64,000 nucleotides of DNA from Methanoregula sp. (GTDB lineage Archaea; Halobacteriota; Methanomicrobia; Methanomicrobiales; Methanospirillaceae), in NCBI GenBank assembly GCA_041645435.1, contig JBAZQB010000007.1:62001-126000 (forward strand). The letters are read 5' to 3'. This document shows, piece after piece, positions 36,953-46,241 of this stretch. Within the stretch, counting starts at the first letter, position 1, and each line of letters starts with the position of its first letter. A program made the position numbers and the translations under genes. The notes beneath the pieces were generated by a model that had not been told where the DNA came from, searched no databases, and worked only from the letters and a program-made list of their open reading frames with translations.

Positions 36953-37785
36953 TTTTTTATCCCGAATCCCTTGATTCCTTTTGAGACACCTTCTGTCGTA
37001 ATAGAGATATCAATTAAATTTGCTCTTGTAAACCAATTAAAAATTTCCTCATCAGAATAATATCGAGCGGAGGGTGTTGCAAATACGTCAAATGCATCAT
37101 TTAATTTAACTGAAAATGGGTACGTTTCATAATATTTGAAGGGAATAACAGAAGATAGTTTTTTCAGATGGATCTTCTTCAAAAGAATACTGAAACCATT
37201 TATTATTTCCATTATTGTCGCTGGTACGTAACAGAGATAATACAATAACCGATGAGGCAGGCGATGAGTAATCTTAATAAGGGGTTCATAAAAATAAACC
37301 GCTGCCCATTGTTTCGCTCTCCCATACACCCAAATTGAAATGAGCGCGCCGGGCTTTAATAATGGAATGAGTTGATGAAACCCGGTTTCCGGTTCAGGGA
37401 GATGATGTAATACACCTATCGAAAAAATATAGTCAAATTTGTTTTCTTTGAATGGTGGATGGGTAATATCTCCCCGCACTACCTGGACGTTCATATTCTT
37501 TGTATTCTCTTGTGCAACAGACACGGCATCACTAAAATCAATAGCGATTACTTCTGCGCCATAAGACGCAGCATAGTATGCATAGCTGCCATTGCCGCAT
37601 CCTGCATCAAGTACTCGTTTATTTTTAAAATATTTCTTATCGATCGGGCTGACAAATTCTAAAAAACCTTTCTCGCTCTTTAATTTGTGGAATCGTGTCC
37701 ATTCAAATCCAAAACTATGGGCCGTTTTTTTCTTTAATATGAGTGAATTCTGTGATTGGATTGGTTGAGGTTTTAATTTTCCCAT
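36949..37785 (-). CDS. SAM-dependent methyltransferase
   Basis: A 278-residue class I methyltransferase. RVLDAGCGNGSYA near residue 58 is the SAM-binding loop, and VIAIDFSDA the acidic strand 2. FDYIFSIGVLHHLPEP is the motif common to sugar and quinone methyltransferases. The ribosome-binding site GAGGA lies just upstream of ATG 37785, and a TATA-like ATTTTATAG lies further up. It is the first gene of a two-gene operon with the GT4. The target is unknown. Confidence 0.87.
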   Translation of the reverse strand: MGKLKPQPIQSQNSLILKKKTAHSFGFEWTRFHKLKSEKGFLEFVSPIDKKYFKNKRVLDAGCGNGSYAYYAASYGAEVIAIDFSDAVSVAQENTKNMNVQVVRGDITHPPFKENKFDYIFSIGVLHHLPEPETGFHQLIPLLKPGALISIWVYGRAKQWAAVYFYEPLIKITHRLPHRLLYYLCYVPATIMEIINGFSILLKKIHLKKLSSVIPFKYYETYPFSVKLNDAFDVFATPSARYYSDEEIFNWFTRANLIDISITTEGVSKGIKGFGIKK

Positions 37786-38207
37786 AGATAATCCTCTATA
37801 ACTTATTGAAGTAATTTATTAAATAATGGCTCTATAAAATCTTTTTTTCCGATAAAAACAAGGTATGATCAACCAAAAGGGGTAAGGTACATTGTTTCCT
37901 TAATATGTTATGTTCACATACTGTATCGAGAAAAAATGTCAGCAAACCGGAATACACTATTTATTGAATTATCCACCGCGTGATCTGCAATTCTCGAATT
38001 CCACTTATTTTCCACCAGATCTCCAGAAAAATTACATTCAACATCGATTTAATTTTACGCAATTTTCATGGTTTGGGCGTGAAATTGCGTTCATATGCGT
38101 TTCTATTGACAAAACATAATATCATTATGATTCACGAAAATGCCGTCCCCTACCATCCCAAATACCATTCTGAGTTCTTCCTTCATTCAGGGAATTAATT
38201 TAAAAGA
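37786..38207. other. Intergenic region with a promoter
   Basis: This AT-rich stretch lies between the end of asnB and the methyltransferase start. On the minus strand it holds a TATA-like ATTTTATAG and the ribosome-binding site of the methyltransferase. No coding signal was accepted; the short open frames have no family features. Confidence 0.55.
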
Positions 38208-40049
38208 TCATATCCGAATTTTATTATAATCAACTCTATCAATAAAAATCTTATACCACATTTCAAACATGAATATACTCCATAATTTCTGGGCATTATA
38301 GAAATTCATCCGGTAATCATTTCCCGCGTTTTGAAATTTCCCCAATAATCCTGTGATATAAGAGTGATCATATAATAAATGTGAACGTTCTTCGAGAATA
38401 TGTTCAAGTGATTCTTTCAACAGTCCTTTGAACCACGCATCCATCGGAGCATTATAGCCATGCTTCTTCCGGTAAATAATATCCTTAGGCAGGATATGAT
38501 CCATAGATTTTTTCAGGATATATTTTCCCGACCCATTTCGGAGTTTTAATGATACAGGGAGTGTGAATGAAAAATCGACAAGAGTGTAGTCGAGGAGTGG
38601 TGCACGTTCTTCAATACCATAAGCCATGGTCATTTTATCCGCTTTCATACAGAAATCATTCGGAAGCCACGTATGAATACCATAATAAAGCAATGTATTA
38701 AGTTTGTTCATATTTTCTGTATGAAATGAGGAAAGATCCGGAGGTTCCTCAGAAAGCCCGAGATTTTTCATTTCTCTCGGATTGAACAAAGAGTTCAGAA
38801 CAAAATATTGATGGGGTAAATCTTTTTGCGAGAGAATATCCAGCAACCGGCATGCATTTTTCTCTGGCGGGAGAACCTGTTTGAGGGCATTTATTGCCCC
38901 AGAAACCGGACGAAGAATCCCAGACGCCTTTGAACACAGCATCATGACCCGTTGATTATCATATCCGGCAAAAATTTCATCCCCGCCTTCGCCGGCAAGA
39001 ACAACAGTAACAAATTTTTTTGCTTCCTGTGAAATAACCATAGTAGGTAATGTTGCAGCATCGCCGATTGGCTCATCAAGGTGCCATACCATTTTTGGGA
39101 TTAAAGAGAGATGTTTGTCTTCAACAATGAATTCATGATGATTAGTTCCGAATTCATCTGCCACCATCCGGGCATAGGAAATTTCGGAATTAGCGGTCGA
39201 TCCAAATCCGACAGAGAATGTGTCTATAGTATCAGTACATTCACTCATAAGAGCGACAATACTTGCTGAATCAAGGCCACCACTCAAATAAACCCCAAGA
39301 GGCACATCGCTGATTAAACGTGATTTGACTGCAGACCGGTATAACTTTAAACATTTTTCAAGATACACATCTTCAGAGCCGATAGTGATTTTTTCTCTGA
39401 CATCCCAGTATTTATTGATCGTAATCTGATTTCCCTGCAAGTGGAGAGAATGTGCGGGTAGAAGTTTTTTAATTCCGGTAAAGAGCGTATCTTCTCCAGG
39501 AGTATAGCGAAACTGAAGAAACGATTGAAACGCAGAGTAGTTTACTTTTCGTGCAACGTTCTTGTGCACAAGTATGGCTTTGATTTCAGATGCGAAAATA
39601 AACCGTGTACCATCAAACCAGTAATACAGCGGTTTTTTCCCGATTCGATCTCGTGCCAGGAAGAGTATATGTTTTATGTTGTCATAGATGGCAAAAGCAA
39701 ACATTCCATTTAAATAATTGACACATCCCGTACCATATTCTTCATAAAGATGAACAATAACTTCAGTATCAGTATTGGTGTAAAAAGAATGGCCTTTTTT
39801 TTCCAGTAGGTTACGTAATTGAGGAAAATTGTATATCTCACCATTGAATATAATCTGGATGGTCTCATCTTCATTATGGATGGGTTGTTTTCCTGAATGA
39901 AGATCAATGATTTTCAGTCGCTGGTGACCGAGAGAGATATGATTATCAATATAAAAACCCGACTCATCAGGACCTCGGTGTTTCACGGTATCCATCATTG
40001 ACCGTAAAATCGATTGATCACTCCAGTTGAATCCAACAATACCGCACAT
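38208..40049 (-). CDS. asnB: Asparagine synthetase (glutamine-hydrolyzing)
   Basis: A 613-residue two-domain amidotransferase. Cys2 of MCGIVGF is the glutaminase nucleophile, with HRGPDESG at 24-31 and the typical FNGEIYN. The synthetase domain carries the ATP-binding SGGLDS at 256-261. It converts aspartate or a carboxylic sugar to an amide with glutamine. In surface-glycan loci AsnB homologues are known to amidate uronic acids, so a sugar substrate is possible here because the gene lies among glycosyltransferases. The upstream gene ends 31 bases before it on the same strand, so the two are co-transcribed. Confidence 0.93.
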   Translation of the reverse strand: MCGIVGFNWSDQSILRSMMDTVKHRGPDESGFYIDNHISLGHQRLKIIDLHSGKQPIHNEDETIQIIFNGEIYNFPQLRNLLEKKGHSFYTNTDTEVIVHLYEEYGTGCVNYLNGMFAFAIYDNIKHILFLARDRIGKKPLYYWFDGTRFIFASEIKAILVHKNVARKVNYSAFQSFLQFRYTPGEDTLFTGIKKLLPAHSLHLQGNQITINKYWDVREKITIGSEDVYLEKCLKLYRSAVKSRLISDVPLGVYLSGGLDSASIVALMSECTDTIDTFSVGFGSTANSEISYARMVADEFGTNHHEFIVEDKHLSLIPKMVWHLDEPIGDAATLPTMVISQEAKKFVTVVLAGEGGDEIFAGYDNQRVMMLCSKASGILRPVSGAINALKQVLPPEKNACRLLDILSQKDLPHQYFVLNSLFNPREMKNLGLSEEPPDLSSFHTENMNKLNTLLYYGIHTWLPNDFCMKADKMTMAYGIEERAPLLDYTLVDFSFTLPVSLKLRNGSGKYILKKSMDHILPKDIIYRKKHGYNAPMDAWFKGLLKESLEHILEERSHLLYDHSYITGLLGKFQNAGNDYRMNFYNAQKLWSIFMFEMWYKIFIDRVDYNKIRI

Positions 40050-40080
40050 GGAAAAACCCGAGAATCACATGGGTTATGAA

Positions 40081-41187
40081 TTAAACAAATTCTTTATACA
40101 CATTCAATGTTTTTTCAACAGTATCCTGCCATGAAAACTGCTGCGAGATTTTTTGTCTACCTGCCTTTCCGAGTTGCAGTGCCATTTCTTTGTTATTTAA
40201 TAATTGAGATATGGCACATGTAAGTTTTTCTGAATCCCCTTGAGGAACAATAAGACCCGCGCCATTAACAATTTCCCTGAGGTGAGGCAATTCGGTAATT
40301 ATTACCGGTATGCCACATGCCATTGCCTCAAGAATCGTCCGGGGAACCCCCTCCATTAGACTCGGAAGAATGAAAATATCGGATTCATTGTACAATTCGG
40401 GTAATTTAGAGTTATTCCAGTAATCATAGATCTCAACATTATTTTTTAGACCTAATTTTTCAATCTGATCATCAATAGTTGATTTAAGTGGACCTTCCCC
40501 AACCAGAATCAAACGTGTATTTTCGAAATCCTTAACAATTTTTTGAAACGCTTCAATTAAATTATTCACCCCTTTGCCAGGAACAAAGCGTCCCACCCAC
40601 AATAATTGTTGATATTTTTTCTTACCACCAGTTTTTCGTGGAGAAAACAATTCTGTATCAACCCCATTATGAATTACACGAATTTTTTCAGTTGGAACAC
40701 CAAATTTGTGTAATTTTTCTTTTTCTATATCCGTATAACAAAGGACACAGTCGGCAATTTCAAAAGAGATTTTTGTAATACTTCGCGTGTAGAGTTTATT
40801 CAGCCATAGGGGTGCACTTGCCGATATTAAACCATGATTAGTTATTATCAGAGGAGCGGATCCAATGAGACAAGTACCAACACAAATGTTCGTAGGAAAA
40901 AAAAGATGTGAGTGCGCATGAATAATATCAAATTTTTTTCTTGATCGAATTATTGCAGGTATTAAATCCGGAGAGATTGAGTTACCAAAAAGAGATAATC
41001 TAACGGGAAATTTTTTCACTTCGTATCCATCAATAAATTCACATGCAGGGGCTTTTTTTTGATTGTTTGTAAAAACAGTCACCTGATGACCGTTAATTAC
41101 CTGCCATTTAGATAATTCATGGGTGTGGATTCCAACACCGCCAACAACCGCAGGGTATAAATCTCCAGTCACTCGTAAAATTTTCAT
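40081..41187 (-). CDS. GT4 glycosyltransferase
   Basis: A 368-residue GT-B enzyme, with GGVGIHTHELSKW at the N-terminus, HNGVDTELFSP at the linker, then LWVGRFVPGKG and PSLMEGVPRTILEAMACGIPV. All these are classical GT4 motifs in order. It is upstream of asnB in the same direction and likely shares a promoter near 41200. Its donor is not known. Confidence 0.92.
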   Translation of the reverse strand: MKILRVTGDLYPAVVGGVGIHTHELSKWQVINGHQVTVFTNNQKKAPACEFIDGYEVKKFPVRLSLFGNSISPDLIPAIIRSRKKFDIIHAHSHLFFPTNICVGTCLIGSAPLIITNHGLISASAPLWLNKLYTRSITKISFEIADCVLCYTDIEKEKLHKFGVPTEKIRVIHNGVDTELFSPRKTGGKKKYQQLLWVGRFVPGKGVNNLIEAFQKIVKDFENTRLILVGEGPLKSTIDDQIEKLGLKNNVEIYDYWNNSKLPELYNESDIFILPSLMEGVPRTILEAMACGIPVIITELPHLREIVNGAGLIVPQGDSEKLTCAISQLLNNKEMALQLGKAGRQKISQQFSWQDTVEKTLNVYKEFV

Positions 41188-41246
41188 TTTAATCTCACAT
41201 TAGATTTACATAAAAATATTGAATCGATTGCAGTAAACATAGTGGA

Positions 41247-42188
41247 TTATTTCTTATTAGCCATAATGATCACCAGCGCATTCAAAATCAATCCCGCAAC
41301 CATCAGCAGCAAACCAAGACCCAGAAGTGTAGCACTCATCAAGGAGATTGTGAGAGAATATCTGGAGGTTGTTACATGTTCAGAGAACGAGAAAATGCCA
41401 AGAATAAACCCAACACCCAAGAGGAAAAAACCTGGTATGCCAAAAGCAAGTAACGGGCGCTTGTAGCTGAGGAGATTGATAATTCCTGCGAGAACGCCAA
41501 GACCATGGGTGAGAAAATTTTTCTTATGGCTCTGGGGGACTTCATAGCGGACTGTTATGGGCACCTCCGCAATGGTAAGACCGCGTCCGGCAAAATGTGT
41601 GATCATGTCGGATTCTATACCATAGCCGTACGAGACAAAATCAAGATTTTCCAAAGCCTTGGGAGAAAGTGCCCGGAAGCCGGACTGTGAATCGGTGCAT
41701 GCATGCTTTGAACCAATTTTCGTGAAAAGATCCAGGGTTTTTTGTCCCACCCTGCGATGGGAAGGTACACCATTTTCCTTTAGAAGGAATCGGGATCCAA
41801 TCACAAGATCTGCTTTTCCATCGAGAACGGGTTTTATCACGATTGGGATCTCACGGGTTTTGTGCTGGCCGTCTCCATCAAGGGTAACAACAGCATTACC
41901 GCCAAGATTTCGGGCATGCTTCAAACCAAGGAGCAGGGCATGGGCTTTTCCCTGGTTTTCATCAAGGCGTAATACTTCGGCACCGGCCATTTGTGCAACT
42001 TCAGAAGTGCGATCGGTTGAACCATCGTCAACAACAATAACTTTGTCAACAATCCGGCAGGCTTTCAGAACAACACTGCCGATAACCAGTTCCTCATTAT
42101 ATGCCGGTATAACGACAATGACATCCGCGATCTTCATTTTTTTCGGGGGGGATGGGAAAATGAGATGTGAGTTGTTTGAAGTCTCCAA
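41247..42188 (-). CDS. Polyprenyl-phosphate GT2 glycosyltransferase with two C-terminal TM segments
   Basis: A 313-residue GT2 of the dolichyl-phosphate-mannose/glucose synthase type. VVIPAYNEE near residue 25 starts the fold, VVDDGSTDRT follows and TLDGDGQHKTRE is the metal motif. A SDSQSGFRALSPKALE-like stretch (QSGFRALSP) is typical of the archaeal group. Two hydrophobic segments at about 240-310 anchor it. The start is TTG 42188, with GGAGGG eight bases upstream; the paralogue at 43728 begins with nearly the same residues (VETSNN), supporting this start. It probably makes dolichyl-phosphate-sugar for N-glycosylation. Confidence 0.9.
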   Translation of the reverse strand: METSNNSHLIFPSPPKKMKIADVIVVIPAYNEELVIGSVVLKACRIVDKVIVVDDGSTDRTSEVAQMAGAEVLRLDENQGKAHALLLGLKHARNLGGNAVVTLDGDGQHKTREIPIVIKPVLDGKADLVIGSRFLLKENGVPSHRRVGQKTLDLFTKIGSKHACTDSQSGFRALSPKALENLDFVSYGYGIESDMITHFAGRGLTIAEVPITVRYEVPQSHKKNFLTHGLGVLAGIINLLSYKRPLLAFGIPGFFLLGVGFILGIFSFSEHVTTSRYSLTISLMSATLLGLGLLLMVAGLILNALVIIMANKK

Positions 42189-42729
42189 GATATCAGCCCT
42201 CCGGTAATGATAATTATCTCAAGGATAGTGAGGTTTTTTTAGAATCTGTCAGAAGAATATCAATAATTATGAGATATTGAGAATATAAAAACCATACGAT
42301 ATCAGAAGCAGTTTTGAATAAATAATCGATTATGAGGAAGAAAAATATCCCCCATATTCCAGATACCGCAAGAGAAATGGTATACTGCAGTAAGGTAACG
42401 GTGCCCTGCCACAATGAGATATCATCCAGCCTACGGTTCCTGCAATCTGATGGGGATTTCGATTAAGGAGTATTCCCCTCCGAAACAGTCGGGCCTCCAA
42501 ACATCATGGCATAATCTGGCGGATTCTTTGGCATTATGGAACAAAACGGATGGGAAAAACCGTGATTATGATACTTTTTTAGGGTATTCACTCAAAAACC
42601 ACTTCAATTTACTAATAGATCCTAATTATTCAACGTTATTCAGAATCTTCGATCCGAAGAGGGATAATCGGTAAATTTTCCTGATTTAATGACAGAACCC
42701 AAAAGAAATTGTATTTCCCTGTAATTTGT
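42189..42729. other. Intergenic region between two paralogous GT2 genes
   Basis: About 540 bases. A hydrophobic 66-codon frame (42414-42214, minus strand, TTG start) ends 26 bases before the next GT2, but has no ribosome-binding site and no recognised homologue, so I left it out. A plus-strand frame at 42414-42674 has no family features either. The region may hold the promoter of the downstream GT2. Confidence 0.4.
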
Positions 42730-43728
42730 TCACTTACACTCATTAACAATCCTTACAAGCGTATTCAGGATTAACCCGGCAATCACGAGAAGCATGCCAA
42801 GAACAAGGACAAAAGCACTCCCGATTGCGATTACATAATGAAAAGAATGCCCTGCATACAGTTCCGCAAAAACCCAGATTTCTGAAATTAACCCGGCAAC
42901 TATCATTAAAAATCCGGGAATCCCGAATGCCAGCAGCGGACGCCGGTAACTGATCAGGTTGATAAGCTGGGCCAAAACACCCATACCATGACTTACCGCG
43001 TTCTTCTTGTGCTTGTTTGGAACATCATAGCGCACGCCAATGGGAACTTCCCGGAGCACGAGACCCTTTGCAACAAAATGGGCGATCATGTCCGATTCTA
43101 CATTATAACCATCGGATCTGAAATCAAGATACTCAAGCGCCTTCCGGCTCAGCGCCCGGTATCCGGATTGGGAATCGCTAACCTTTTGTTTGGTTCCGAT
43201 ATTGGTAAAAACATCCAGGGTTTTCTGTCCGAACTTCCGGTAAAGGGGGATTTTACCGGAATTATGAATGAACCGGGAGCCAATCACCAGGTCCGCATCC
43301 CCGCTCAGGACCGGAGCGGCAATCCGCGGGATATCACGGGTGTGATGCTGCCCGTCCGCATCCAGCATGACAACCGCTGTACAGTGGGATTCCCGGGCCT
43401 TTCTTAACCCGAGAAGAAGCGCATGCGCTTTTCCCATATTATGTTCAAGAGAGATTACCTCTGCTCCTGCCAGCTTTGCAACTTCAGCAGTCCGATCTGA
43501 GGAACCGTCATTGACAACAATAACCGTATCAACATATTCCCGGGCCAGCAGGATAACGGATCCCACGGATACCTGCTCATTGTACGCCGGTATCACGGCA
43601 ACGAGTCCCTTCAGGTGCGTCCCATCCAACACATTCACTTCAACCGTGGAGGAATTCTGTGGGGGGGAGCTTACAGAAAACGCTCCTTTGGAACTGGAAT
43701 CAGGGTTGTTATTGCTTGTTTCCACCAT
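42730..43728 (-). CDS. Polyprenyl-phosphate GT2 glycosyltransferase, paralogue
   Basis: A 332-residue GT2 very similar in layout to the gene at 41247. AVIPAYNEQVSVGS starts the fold, VVNDGSSDRT follows and MLDADGQHHTRD is the metal motif. KVSDSQSGYRALSRKALE (motif 'SQSGYRALS') is also shared. It has the same two C-terminal hydrophobic segments and a longer polar N-terminus. The two genes are likely an in-place duplication, with some divergence. Whether they use different sugars is not known. An 87-bp region separates it from the divergent gene at 43816. Confidence 0.9.
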   Translation of the reverse strand: MVETSNNNPDSSSKGAFSVSSPPQNSSTVEVNVLDGTHLKGLVAVIPAYNEQVSVGSVILLAREYVDTVIVVNDGSSDRTAEVAKLAGAEVISLEHNMGKAHALLLGLRKARESHCTAVVMLDADGQHHTRDIPRIAAPVLSGDADLVIGSRFIHNSGKIPLYRKFGQKTLDVFTNIGTKQKVSDSQSGYRALSRKALEYLDFRSDGYNVESDMIAHFVAKGLVLREVPIGVRYDVPNKHKKNAVSHGMGVLAQLINLISYRRPLLAFGIPGFLMIVAGLISEIWVFAELYAGHSFHYVIAIGSAFVLVLGMLLVIAGLILNTLVRIVNECK

Positions 43729-43815
43729 TGGATAAATCCTCGAGGTTTTGATTATCCCGATTATTCTGGATGTGAATAAAATGTAACGTGATTTTTATTA
43801 TGTAAAGAATATAAC

Positions 43816-44004
43816 GTGACTGAATTATTTAGAGATTACGAAGAGGATCATCAACGAGCCATATACATTGTTGGATGGCCTACAGGAAAGGCACACGTTC
43901 TTGAGATAGTTTTAAAAAGTAAAGGACAACCAAATGGTGATATCCTGACGCGACAAAATGCAACTAAAGGATATATCAGGTTTAACGATCCCATCCGATA
44001 TTAA
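43816..44004 (+). CDS. Small hypothetical protein upstream of toxin/antitoxin genes
   Basis: A 62-codon frame with a GTG start and 22 bases from the next gene. A TATA-like TTTTTATTATG lies about 25 bases before the GTG, which fits a leaderless start. No domain is recognised. It might be a remnant of a toxin-like gene or a real small protein. Low certainty. Confidence 0.35.
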   Translation: MTELFRDYEEDHQRAIYIVGWPTGKAHVLEIVLKSKGQPNGDILTRQNATKGYIRFNDPIRY

Positions 44005-44025
44005 TTAAAACGGGGGGAACACTTA

Positions 44026-44280
44026 ATGGAAACTCAACTGACTGCCATAGAACTTACAGGAACTGTCAATGATGATCACCAGTTGAAAGTGGACGGCATA
44101 CTTCCCCCATCAGTCCCAAAACATGTGCGAGTCATTGTATTATACTCGCCGGTTGATGAATGGGATGAAAAAAAATGGTTACATGCAGCTATGTTAAGTC
44201 CTGCTTTTAACAATCTGAAAGATCAAACGGAGGAGATCTACACCTTAAGTGACGGGAAACCGTACCCAGACGAAGCATAA
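44026..44280 (+). CDS. Putative antitoxin
   Basis: An 84-residue acidic protein. The first part (ELTGTVNDDHQLKVDG) looks like a small beta-rich SpoVT/AbrB- or DUF104-like DNA-binding module, and the second is an acidic helical tail as in antitoxins. A GGGG-rich ribosome-binding site (CGGGGGGAAC) precedes ATG 44026. The toxin-like gene starts inside its end, overlapping by 32 bases. The assignment rests on that pairing and length, as the family could not be confirmed by eye. Confidence 0.55.
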   Translation: METQLTAIELTGTVNDDHQLKVDGILPPSVPKHVRVIVLYSPVDEWDEKKWLHAAMLSPAFNNLKDQTEEIYTLSDGKPYPDEA

Positions 44281-44611
44281 AGGAGGTCTCATTTTATTTC
44301 CCTTCGATGATCTTTCAAATACAAAAGTTCGCCCGGCAGTGTGCCTTACTGACCCGATCGGACCGCAGGACCATATTATTCTGGCTTTCATTACAAGCCG
44401 CATTCCAATCAGTCCCCTGAAAACGGATTTAGTCATAGACTCTTTAGACCCCGGTTTTGCCTCAACAGGGTTACGGGTCTCGTCCACACTTCAACTCCAC
44501 CGATTAATGACCGTCACAAAATCAATGCTACAGCGAGAATTAGGCATATTATCACCCGTAATGCAAACTCATGTGCAGGAACGGCTCCACAACCTTTTTG
44601 ACCTGAATTAG
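44249..44611 (+). CDS. MazF/PemK-like toxin
   Basis: A 120-residue protein with the MazF-fold pattern. GGLILFPFDDLSNTKVRPAVCL matches the G-D-I-V-x-V-P-F and K-x-RPAVVL block of PemK/MazF toxins (motif 'PFDDLSN' and 'KVRPAV'). TSRIP and FASTGLRVSSTLQL follow in the usual places, and MTVTKSMLQRELGILS ends the fold. MazF proteins cut mRNA. It overlaps the putative antitoxin. The frame opens at GTG 44249; AGGAGGT at 44281-44287 lies inside it and has no good ATG/GTG/TTG right after, so the exact start is uncertain. Confidence 0.75.
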   Translation: MTGNRTQTKHKGGLILFPFDDLSNTKVRPAVCLTDPIGPQDHIILAFITSRIPISPLKTDLVIDSLDPGFASTGLRVSSTLQLHRLMTVTKSMLQRELGILSPVMQTHVQERLHNLFDLN

Positions 44612-44819
44612 TCGGCTATGGCCAATTTCCGGTAGTGTCAGAACATCCGGCTGATAAAAAAAAATTGCGTCCACTTTGACGGAGAATCAAAAGATCGTTC
44701 AACGAAAAGAACTGTCATTGTGGCACATTACCCCACTCTCAACAAAAAAATAGTTTCTGCTCATTGAATTTCCGGTTTTTTCTCATGAAGGTTTTAAAAA
44801 AAGAAGACCCCCTCCCACG

Positions 44820-46202
44820 TCACCCGCCAATGCCGAGATCCGACAGATCGCGGATGAAATATCCCTCGCGGACCAGGTTCTCTTTGCCTTCAACCGTCCG
44901 GGCGGCAACCCCCAGGGTCACGGGGCCGGCCAGACCCTTGACCAGCGGGATCTTCTTATTGAGGTGCGAGAGAAGACTGCGTGCCTCGGATTCAGTGAGG
45001 TGCTGGTTTTTAATTTCCACTGCAAGATTGCCCTCATGGCCAAGACCGAGAAGATCGATCTCGTCTCCCCGCCGGTTCCACCAGGAACCGATATGCCCGT
45101 ACCGGCCGGCAAGCTCCTGCACAAGGATCGTCCGGACCATCTCTTCAAATGCTAGGCCGGAAAATCCCCTCCATTCGGACAGAATCTTTTCTTTAAGAAG
45201 CCCATACTGCCCACCCTGGTACAGGCTCATGTTCCGGTAGATATACCGGGCATAGAACCGGAAGAAATTGTCGGAAAAGAAATATCTCCCCATTTTCGAG
45301 CGCTGGTCATCTTCCGTAACCGGGACCCGGTACTCGATGATCCCCAAAAGATCGGTGAGGTCTTTGAGATAGGGGGGAAGCGAAGTCGGTGCAAGATGGG
45401 TAAAATCAGCAATTTCTTTCTGCGCACCTCTGCCTTCCGCGATCGCAGCAAGGATCTCGTAATACGTTGCATGTTCCCGTCCGAACTCTTCAATAAGAAC
45501 ATCACTCATCTCCCTCCGGAATGGCGCGAGATCGGCAAGAACAAGGGTATCGAGTGCTTCCTCAAGGCTGGTACACCGGTATTTTTCAAGAAACGTGTAA
45601 TAGTAAATTGTCCCGCCAAAAAGAAGATACAGATCCAGTTGCGCGTCCGGATCCTCAACACCCAGATCCGCAAGGATAGACAGGCATTCCCGGGGGGGAA
45701 ACGGACGGAGGGTGAGGATATTATCAGCCCGTTTGAAGAGTGGCGATTCCCCCTCGAGAAAGATCTTTCTGATCATCCCCACAGAAGATCCCGAGATGAT
45801 AAAAAAAACCGGTGCCGATTTACTCTTTTGGTCCCAGAAGCGCTGGACCTGTGCGATAAACGAAGGATAAACTTTTAAGAACCGCTGGAATTCATCAAAA
45901 ACAACGATAACCGGATGTTCATATGAGAAGAGGAATTCGAGCAGGGACTCAGGGGTATCGAGTTTAACATAGGCGGGCAAATCCAGGGTCGTTGCAGTAT
46001 AGTGCCCGAACTCTTCCATCATGATGTCGATACTCTTGTTCTGGTCAACGTAATAGTAGAGAGATTTTTTATTCCGGCAGAATTCCCTGATAAGTTCGGT
46101 TTTCCCAACCCGTCTCCGTCCGGTAATGACCAGGAAGGAAGGAGAGGCGTTCTTCAGCTGCTCCATGAGGGTTTGTTCCTTCTCCCGGTTGTAGAATCTC
46201 AT
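44820..46202 (-). CDS. Archaeal ATPase with PD-(D/E)XK-like C-terminus (DUF234 type)
   Basis: About 460 residues. The N-terminal AAA-type ATPase has Walker A GRRRVGKTEL near residue 29 and Walker B VIVVFDEFQ. A winged-helix part is followed by a C-terminal domain with NRRGDEIDLLG and LAVEIKN, the D and ExK residues of the PD-(D/E)XK nuclease fold. This is the archaeal ATPase/DUF234 family, which has no established role. I start it at ATG 46202; an upstream extension is an AT-rich low-complexity stretch. There is no ribosome-binding site, so a leaderless transcript is likely. It is probably part of a mobile or stress-related island. Confidence 0.85.
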   Translation of the reverse strand: MRFYNREKEQTLMEQLKNASPSFLVITGRRRVGKTELIREFCRNKKSLYYYVDQNKSIDIMMEEFGHYTATTLDLPAYVKLDTPESLLEFLFSYEHPVIVVFDEFQRFLKVYPSFIAQVQRFWDQKSKSAPVFFIISGSSVGMIRKIFLEGESPLFKRADNILTLRPFPPRECLSILADLGVEDPDAQLDLYLLFGGTIYYYTFLEKYRCTSLEEALDTLVLADLAPFRREMSDVLIEEFGREHATYYEILAAIAEGRGAQKEIADFTHLAPTSLPPYLKDLTDLLGIIEYRVPVTEDDQRSKMGRYFFSDNFFRFYARYIYRNMSLYQGGQYGLLKEKILSEWRGFSGLAFEEMVRTILVQELAGRYGHIGSWWNRRGDEIDLLGLGHEGNLAVEIKNQHLTESEARSLLSHLNKKIPLVKGLAGPVTLGVAARTVEGKENLVREGYFIRDLSDLGIGG

Positions 46203-46241
46203 AATGATTATAGTTATAATGATTGCAGATATAATCATTAC
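46201..46241. promoter_or_regulatory. Repeated ATAATGATT motifs at an ATPase promoter
   Basis: ATAATGATT occurs at 46201-46209 and 46216-46224, and an inverted copy (AATCATTA) at 46233-46240. The first copy overlaps the start codon of the minus-strand ATPase. AT-rich spacers may include its TATA box. Repeats with this spacing could be operator half-sites; low-complexity chance is the alternative. Confidence 0.4.

Noticed and set aside
37910..38198. Two overlapping short plus-strand frames
   Set aside because: No motifs or ribosome-binding sites, in an AT-rich promoter region.
42214..42414. Hydrophobic 66-codon minus-strand frame upstream of a GT2
   Set aside because: TTG start without a ribosome-binding site; AT-rich hydrophobic frames are common by chance.
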